A DNA stretch of 12,640 nucleotides, taken from the NCBI GenBank assembly GCA_015655165.1, contig JAATFN010000231.1, positions 1 to 12,640 on the forward strand. Direction: 5' to 3'. Under the pieces are notes generated by a model. It ran no database searches. It was given only the letters and a program-made list of their open reading frames with translations, and was not told where the DNA came from. The translations under genes were made by a program, and so were the position numbers. The DNA is from Betaproteobacteria bacterium. Lineage in GTDB: Bacteria > Pseudomonadota > Gammaproteobacteria > Burkholderiales > Burkholderiaceae_D. Shown piece after piece: positions 7,962 to 12,640 of this stretch (positions within the stretch are counted from its first letter, which is position 1; each line of letters opens with the position of its first letter).

Positions 7962-9150
7962 TACGCATGAGGCTCCAGACGATCACCAGCATGAATCCCA
8001 AGCTCATGACTCCTGAGTTATGCGACATAAACACTTGAGAGAATCCGAAGGTCAAGTAACTGGTAATCAAGAGTATGCCGGCAAGCGCATAAGGCCGCTG
8101 GCTGCGTGTACCTTGGCGGAAATAACGGATGAATGCGCTCAGCGGTACAAAATGCAGTGCAAGTAATGCAATAAGCCCTGGTATGCCGCGTTTGACCAAG
8201 GCATCCAGCCATTCGTTATACACGTGGTTGTTGCCGGCCATGAATGGATCGATTTTGCCTTCGGCAATCAATGCCGTTTCACGTTCGACAAAACCTGTCT
8301 TGCCCCATCCCAGAATCGGGCGTTCGGCAGCAGCCAGGGCGCCAGCCCGCCACATTTCAATGCGTGTACCGATTGATGTCGTGGCGTTATGTGTGTTGGC
8401 ATAATCCTGCGCTTCATTAATCGCAAGGTGGACGCGTTCTTTGACACCGGTTTGTGGCAAAAGGTAAATTATTGTGCCTGCAATGAGCAGTGCGGTAATG
8501 CTGCTCCAGATGATGCGTTTATCAAAAGCCTTCCCATAACAGATATACACAATGATGAGGCAGAGCGGTAAACCGATCCAGCTACCACGACTGCCAGACA
8601 TAATGGCACCTAAAATACCCAAGGTAAAACCGCTCAGAAGTAATAGCGTCCATTGTTTGGCTTGAGGTTGTTCTTTGGCCCACGTCAAGCCTGACAAGCA
8701 CAGGATTCCCAGAATAAAGCTGATATTGCCAAATTGGATCTCGTTTGTGTGGCCACCTGCACGTGGTACACCTAACAGGATTAATTGTCCTGCACCAAAA
8801 CAGGCGGCCAAGATCCCGCCAATTGCCAGTCCTGCCCAATAGTATTTAGGTTTTGCGGGATAAGTACGCAATAACATTAACGCAGGTATGGCAAGTAAGA
8901 AGCGTAAAGGCAAATCATATTCCTTACCTTGAGCGTGATGAAGCAGGTTAAGCAAAATGGAAACAGTAAAATAAAACAAGAGCGTTGCCATAATGATCTT
9001 GTCGTTACGGTCCAAGATTGCAGGGCGCGGTTTTTTCAATAAAACAATCGCACCGACAAACAGCATTGCGGCACCGATAGAAAAGCCGCTTGGGATAATC
9101 AGGGATAGCGCAGAAAAAAGGAACACGGACAAAGATGTATATCTGGTCAT
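7933..9150 (-). CDS. waaL: O-antigen ligase family protein (WaaL-like)
   Basis: This is a polytopic inner-membrane protein of 405 residues with about 10-12 hydrophobic segments from residue 5 to 396. It belongs to the Wzy_C/O-antigen ligase family. WaaL transfers the undecaprenyl-linked O-antigen to lipid A-core on the periplasmic side. Motifs fit: RAGGHTNEIQFGN (130-142), SGSRGSW (185-191; Arg188 would be the conserved arginine), the periplasmic loop RIEMWRAG (263-270) with RPILGWGKTGF (277-287), and NNHVYNEWLD (307-316). In the last motif His309 matches the catalytic histidine of the family. Wzy polymerases share the fold, but the HTN-x-IQFGN element and NHVYNEW favour a ligase. No clear ribosome binding site precedes the ATG at 9150. 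The GT8 gene overlaps its 3' end, so the two are probably co-transcribed. Confidence 0.8.
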   Translation of the reverse strand: MTRYTSLSVFLFSALSLIIPSGFSIGAAMLFVGAIVLLKKPRPAILDRNDKIIMATLLFYFTVSILLNLLHHAQGKEYDLPLRFLLAIPALMLLRTYPAKPKYYWAGLAIGGILAACFGAGQLILLGVPRAGGHTNEIQFGNISFILGILCLSGLTWAKEQPQAKQWTLLLLSGFTLGILGAIMSGSRGSWIGLPLCLIIVYICYGKAFDKRIIWSSITALLIAGTIIYLLPQTGVKERVHLAINEAQDYANTHNATTSIGTRIEMWRAGALAAAERPILGWGKTGFVERETALIAEGKIDPFMAGNNHVYNEWLDALVKRGIPGLIALLALHFVPLSAFIRYFRQGTRSQRPYALAGILLITSYLTFGFSQVFMSHNSGVMSLGFMLVIVWSLMRNASALDMAK

Positions 9151-9297
9151 AAGCGTTTTATGGTCAAAAGGAATGATGGTTTCTTTGGCTGATACCAGGG
9201 CTGTCTATTTGTTCTGCTATGGTTGTTACTGCGTTTTGCAAGAACGCATACTTGAATCGTGACGATGCCAGTACAGACGTTACGATAATGCGTGTTG

Positions 9298-9335
9298 TTG
9301 ACACAATATCTATCCATCTATCTGCTATATTGTGT
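9298..9335 (+). promoter_or_regulatory. Candidate promoter overlapping a 9-bp inverted repeat
   Basis: A perfect TTGACA lies at 9298-9303, and an extended -10 element (TGC followed by TATATT, 9323-9331) lies downstream. The spacing between the two hexamers is 22 bases, too long for normal joint use, so the extended -10 would act largely alone. A perfect inverted repeat (ACACAATAT at 9301-9309 with ATATTGTGT at 9327-9335) overlaps both elements, as an operator would. If active, transcription would start near 9338, giving a leader of about 575 bases to the 9914 start. Confidence 0.4.
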
Positions 9336-9902
9336 GTCGGTAGCAGGTCATGCGACTTGACTATGCAAGGTTACAGTGACAGATAGATTGATTGTTGTAC
9401 GATGATGCCAATAAGCTGAAAGAACTTTTCTGTAAAATCAGACAAGTACAGCCGGACAGGAAAGAATGCAAGTGTGCATAACAGGAATACCGAGCCCCCA
9501 AATAATGATCTTCATGCGCTATGGTTCGAGGGGACTGCAATGATATCGACTACAATGTTAATCTTTGGTAAGACGCAATGACGACTAAGACTCATGGAAC
9601 AATGTAGCATTACTATCGGGTTTTGCAGTATGGACTATGACGAATTATTATCAAAAATGTAGTAAGCTGGTATGATTCGTGCATTGAAGCTTCCCCTTAA
9701 AAGTTGGTGGGAGCTACTGTATCAAGGTATAGTTGATTGTATGGGTTCTTGCGACCATTTGCGTTTATCTGGTGTATTTTAACAACACATCATGTCGACG
9801 TGGATAGCGATAGCTTGTACAAATAGCAAATATCCTTCAAGGGCATATGACCCGTCAATACAAAATAATGCATGAACACTGAACGGGATTGTATTCGGTG
9901 TG

Positions 9903-9907
9903 AAGGA
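9903..9907 (+). promoter_or_regulatory. Ribosome binding site that sets the start of the GT9 gene at 9914
   Basis: AAGGA (within GAAGGAAA) stands 6 bases before the ATG at 9914. The upstream in-frame ATG at 9872 has no such sequence and would add 14 unconserved residues. Confidence 0.75.
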
Positions 9908-9913
9908 AATGAA

Positions 9914-10993
9914 ATGCCAATGAAGAGTTCTCATTTATTAATCAGTCGTACTGACAACATCGGCGATGTTGTATTGACTCTGCCAATTGCTGCACGCATC
10001 AAACAATATGATCCATCTATCAAGATCAGTTTTTTATGCCGCGCTTATGCCGCACCGATTGTACGTTGTTGCGATGATGTCGATGAGGTAGTCGAATATG
10101 AATCAGTGACTGATAATCTGGTGGATTTTTTTAGAAAATCAGATATCGATACGGTCATCATTGCACAGCCCAACCAACATATCGCAAAATCAGCTTTTTT
10201 AGCGGGAGTGCGACATCGCATAGGTAATGCTAAACAAAAGTTGTATCTTTTACTATTTTGTAATCGTCGTGTGCGGTTCAATAAACGGGACTCGGATGAT
10301 CATGAAGCGCAATTCAACTTTGCTTTTTTGCGTCCGTACGGTATTGAAGAGATACCAAGTCGGCAGGATATTCCATCGCTGTATCATTTTTCAATTGAAA
10401 AAGACCCGCGCATCGCAGGTCTTTTTTCATCCTATACCCACAACCTGGTTTTTCATGTCAAATCCAATGGTAGCGGTCGTGAGTGGCCGCTAGGGCATTA
10501 TATTAAACTGGCAGCGCTACTGGAGCAGCATACAGGTGTACATATCTGGCTAACAGGTAGCGGAAAAGAAGGCCAATGGGTTAATGCGCATGCCCCCGGT
10601 TTGTTACATGCGCCAAATGTGACGGGTCTTTATGGCAGGCAAACGTTGACAGAATTGATCGCACTGATTAATCAATCGGATGGATTGATTGCGAGCGGAA
10701 CAGGACCACTGCATATTGCAGCGGCGATCGGACAACGGTGCATCGGGTTATTTCCACCGACACGGCCTGCGCATCCTGGGCGCTGGGCAGCGTTGGGGCG
10801 CCAGGCAGTGAGTTTATCTATTTCTGTATGTCCGAATCCAGCGTGTGCCGAGAAAAAAGAGCCGACATGCGATTGCATGGAGGCAATTACACCAGAACAG
10901 GTGTATGCAATTGTATTGCAATGGTTTGCTGAACTAGGCGACAAGGCTGTCAATGTCGATAAAGGGGACGTAGATGTTATCGATTCCAGATGA
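9914..10993 (+). CDS. GT9 family glycosyltransferase (heptosyltransferase-like)
   Basis: This is a 359-residue member of glycosyltransferase family 9, which includes the LPS heptosyltransferases WaaC, WaaF and WaaQ (ADP-heptose donors, cytoplasmic side of the inner membrane). The N-terminal Rossmann domain opens with LLISRTDNIGDVVLTLP (residues 8-24), where NIGD holds the family's conserved Asp. The C-terminal domain has NGSGREWP (185-192), a donor-binding region LTGSGKE, and IASGTGPLHIAAAIG (259-273). A cysteine set, Cys306, Cys311, Cys319 and Cys321, precedes ITPEQV; this pattern occurs in many GT9 proteins. I chose ATG 9914 because AAGGA lies 6 bases upstream and homologues begin close to this point. 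The open frame reaches back to an ATG at 9872. The last 20 bases overlap the next gene, which suggests translational coupling. Which core sugar it adds is not evident. Confidence 0.88.
   Translation: MPMKSSHLLISRTDNIGDVVLTLPIAARIKQYDPSIKISFLCRAYAAPIVRCCDDVDEVVEYESVTDNLVDFFRKSDIDTVIIAQPNQHIAKSAFLAGVRHRIGNAKQKLYLLLFCNRRVRFNKRDSDDHEAQFNFAFLRPYGIEEIPSRQDIPSLYHFSIEKDPRIAGLFSSYTHNLVFHVKSNGSGREWPLGHYIKLAALLEQHTGVHIWLTGSGKEGQWVNAHAPGLLHAPNVTGLYGRQTLTELIALINQSDGLIASGTGPLHIAAAIGQRCIGLFPPTRPAHPGRWAALGRQAVSLSISVCPNPACAEKKEPTCDCMEAITPEQVYAIVLQWFAELGDKAVNVDKGDVDVIDSR
10963..10967 (+). promoter_or_regulatory. Ribosome binding site for the 10974 gene
   Basis: AGGGG lies 6 bases before the ATG at 10974, inside the 3' end of the preceding gene. 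It supports this start and coupled translation of the pair. Confidence 0.65.
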
Positions 10994-12113
10994 AGTACTG
11001 AGAAAATCGCGGAAAATACTCTTTATAGCGCATTTGGCGTTAGGTGATTTTACTTATTTGCAAAATTGTTTCCGTGCTTTGTCCAGTAAATATCCTCATT
11101 TGAAAATCCATTTGTTTGTTGATGAATTGCGACGGACTGATGACGCAAGGCAATGGCCACATTTGGCGGCATACTCGTTGTATGACTGGCTTGAGGCGTC
11201 GCCTTATATTGATCATGTATATAATGATACCTATAGTCCCGAACTATTTGAAAAAGCAGTAACTCATGCACAGTCAGAAGATTATCCGATCGTGGTTTCT
11301 TTGGGTGTGTTAAATTGTGGTTTTTATGCACGCTTGGCCAGAAAGATCGCCCCGCATGGTTGTGTCGCAGCGCAAGTCAGATCTGCGAGTATATTTCGTC
11401 CGAATGAGTTTCTCGCATTTACACATGTGGATATAGGTATTGCCAGATACAGAGTACCTTCTGCGGGGCCAGTTAGGCATATTAGTGACATATATGCCCA
11501 ATGGTTCGAGCAATTATTTTCTTTGAAGATTCCTTTGCATGCACGGTTTCCATTTGTGGAGATTCCAGTCCAGTGGCAAGAATACGCGAATCTTCAATGG
11601 GGTAAATGGGGTTTGAGTTCCGATGATACGGTTGTTTTTCTTAATGGCTACTCCAAGTCGCAGGAACGGAGCTGGCCATTGACGCGTGTCATTGAACTGG
11701 CACGTCATATGCGATCGTTCACTCAATGGAAAAATGTGCGATTTGTCATTAATGTCATTCCCGAAAAACTGGCAGAAGCGTCTGTTTTACTTGCAGAAAC
11801 AGGGTGTGAAGGTGCACATTTATTTAGTGCGGATAAGAACTTTTTCCAGTTGCCTGCCATTTTATCCAAATGCAACTTCATTATCTCCGTCGAAACTGCA
11901 GTGATGCATTTGGCCAATGCAGTCCATGTACCTGTAATTGCACTCATGCGTCAGACCTCGCCCGAATGGGTACCATTTGATGCTGAAAATAGTAAGGTTA
12001 TTATGGTCTCAGGTCGTAAGGCCGCAGTGAGTGAGCTAACAGTTGATTTAGTTGCTATGGAAGCATCCAGATGGACACGGATTGTAGATAATCGTACGCT
12101 GCATGTTGCATAG
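10974..12113 (+). CDS. Divergent GT9-like glycosyltransferase (tandem paralogue 1)
   Basis: This 379-residue protein has the two-domain layout of GT9 enzymes but is far from WaaC/WaaF. The family-type N-terminal strand and loop is KILFIAHLALGDFTYLQN (residues 14-31), with the LALGD motif at 21-25. The C-terminal half holds NGYSKSQERSWPLTRVIELA (224-243), matching the GT9 block with a conserved Trp-Pro. It also holds IISVETAVMHLANAVHVPVIAL (303-324), matching the donor-sugar loop that is usually DTG-x-x-H. Here the first acid is Glu307, and Ala replaces the Gly. It shares the DFTY...HFFVDE-type N-terminal half with the partial gene that begins at 12240. No signal peptide or membrane span is seen, so it is cytoplasmic or peripheral. 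The 20-base overlap with the preceding GT9 gene indicates an operon for surface glycan synthesis. The donor and acceptor are unknown. Confidence 0.8.
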   Translation: MLSIPDEVLRKSRKILFIAHLALGDFTYLQNCFRALSSKYPHLKIHLFVDELRRTDDARQWPHLAAYSLYDWLEASPYIDHVYNDTYSPELFEKAVTHAQSEDYPIVVSLGVLNCGFYARLARKIAPHGCVAAQVRSASIFRPNEFLAFTHVDIGIARYRVPSAGPVRHISDIYAQWFEQLFSLKIPLHARFPFVEIPVQWQEYANLQWGKWGLSSDDTVVFLNGYSKSQERSWPLTRVIELARHMRSFTQWKNVRFVINVIPEKLAEASVLLAETGCEGAHLFSADKNFFQLPAILSKCNFIISVETAVMHLANAVHVPVIALMRQTSPEWVPFDAENSKVIMVSGRKAAVSELTVDLVAMEASRWTRIVDNRTLHVA

Positions 12114-12239
12114 GGAAATATATAGAAACATTGTTTAACAAGATTTTCTACTGTTGATAATGCAGTTTCGCCATACTACGGATTGTCAGATGTTTATTTA
12201 GCCAGCTGATTGTGATTTGTTGCAAGCAAATGAAAGTCT
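12114..12239 (+). other. Gap between the tandem GT9-like paralogues
   Basis: These 126 bases are A+T-rich and hold no gene. A GATAAT at 12156-12161 could be a -10 box, but the sequence at the -35 distance (GTTTAA) is poor. No hairpin with a T run is visible, so read-through from the upstream gene is likely. Confidence 0.4.
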
Positions 12240-12640
12240 ATGGAATATTTACCCAAAAAAATACTTGAACAAGCCGAAAAGATTTTATTTATCTCGCATC
12301 TGGCATTGGGTGACTTTACTTACATGCAAAACTGCCTGCGTGCGGTCAGACAACATTACCCGCACTTGAAGATCCATTTTTTTGTTGATGAAGTACGTCG
12401 TACTGACGACAGACAGAAATGGGATCATTTATCAAAATATGCTTTATATGACTGGCTTGAAGCGTCCCCTTACATCGATAAAGTCTATCGTAAAACGTAT
12501 AGTCCGACATTGTTTGACGCATCGGTCAATGAAGCACAATCTGAGACTTATCCGATTATTGTTTCTCTAAGTGTTTATAGTCGAGATAAGTATGCCAGAC
12601 TAGCGCGGCGAATTTCTCCTAATGCTATCATTGCGGGGCA
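12240..12640 (+). CDS. Divergent GT9-like glycosyltransferase (tandem paralogue 2), 3' end outside window
   Basis: An open frame begins with ATG at 12240 and stays open to the window end (133 complete codons). It aligns without gaps to the N-terminal part of the 10974 gene. By hand count 83 of 133 residues are identical, including KILFI-HLALGDFTY, YPHLKIH, FVDE-RRTDD, LYDWLEASPYID, TYSP and YARLAR. An in-frame TGA two codons before the ATG rules out an earlier start. GAAAG 3 bases upstream is a weak ribosome binding site. It presumably encodes a full GT9-like glycosyltransferase of about 380 residues with a related but not identical substrate. The N-terminal 13 residues differ almost fully (3 matches), unlike the rest, so the duplication is old enough for the non-essential end to drift. 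Confidence 0.85.
   Translation, partial: MEYLPKKILEQAEKILFISHLALGDFTYMQNCLRAVRQHYPHLKIHFFVDEVRRTDDRQKWDHLSKYALYDWLEASPYIDKVYRKTYSPTLFDASVNEAQSETYPIIVSLSVYSRDKYARLARRISPNAIIAG

Larger units (their letters stand above)
9151..9913. other. Long gap between divergent glycan units, no recognisable gene
   Basis: About 760 bases separate the ligase gene (-) from the most likely start of the heptosyltransferase-like gene (+). The stretch looks richer in A+T than dnaE. No reading frame over about 60 codons lies wholly inside it. It contains a promoter-like element framed by an inverted repeat (9298-9335), a partial ops-like sequence (9336-9346), a set of micro-ORFs between 9466 and 9875, and a 6-bp inverted repeat (TGCGTT at 9230-9235 with AACGCA at 9243-9248). 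It may be a regulatory region, a long leader, or the remains of a lost gene. Confidence 0.6.

Noticed and set aside
8993..9262. An 89-codon plus-strand frame antisense to the ligase start and running into the gap
   Set aside because: Half of it is the reverse of the conserved ligase N-terminus, and the product is not family-like. The overlap with a strong gene on the other strand makes it a shadow frame.
9494..9533. Possible hairpin between CCCC and GGGG runs in the long gap
   Set aside because: Only 4-5 base pairs with a loop of over 25 bases and no T run, so it is not a credible terminator or structured RNA element.
12382..12570. A 62-codon plus-strand frame near the window end
   Set aside because: It lies in another frame within the second GT9-like paralogue, whose true frame stays open from 12240 to the window end and matches its neighbour closely.

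Overview
The window looks like a stretch of a betaproteobacterial chromosome, probably Burkholderiales and possibly Oxalobacteraceae. This is inferred from the character of the RhlE, GluQ, TrhO and DnaE proteins and a moderate G+C content; no database search was possible. It carries core housekeeping genes on the left and a cell-surface polysaccharide (lipopolysaccharide) region on the right.

Left part (1-6874): the 3' end of a DEAD-box RNA helicase gene (rhlE, +) is followed by a rho-independent terminator. Then come gluQ (-), which glutamylates queuosine on tRNA-Asp, and a small phosphoglycosyl transferase gene (+), an initiating enzyme of surface glycan synthesis. A terminator shared with the convergent trhO follows. 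trhO (-) encodes the rhodanese-type tRNA U34 hydroxylase and is divergent from dnaE (+), the catalytic subunit of DNA polymerase III. The 194-bp trhO/dnaE gap holds a good -10 box for trhO, an FNR-like box and a perfect 12-bp palindrome.

Right part (6875-12640): two minus-strand genes form a unit read right to left, an O-antigen ligase (WaaL-type, many membrane segments) followed by an overlapping GT8 glycosyltransferase (WaaJ/RfaJ-like). A long gap (9151-9913) without a recognisable gene separates them from a divergent plus-strand unit. That unit starts with a heptosyltransferase-like GT9 gene, continues with an overlapping and more divergent GT9-like gene, and runs off the window in a close paralogue of the latter (about 62% identical by hand count over 133 residues).

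How they fit together: the phosphoglycosyl transferase would load the first sugar phosphate on undecaprenyl phosphate. The GT8 and GT9 enzymes would build the inner and outer core, and the ligase would join the finished glycan to lipid A-core in the periplasm. The parts most worth a second look are the tandem GT9-like paralogues and the 9151-9913 gap. The gap holds a promoter-like element framed by a perfect 9-bp inverted repeat and a run of overlapping micro-ORFs. I found no CRISPR array, insertion sequence, tRNA or rRNA gene, and no clear sign of a wholly new system.
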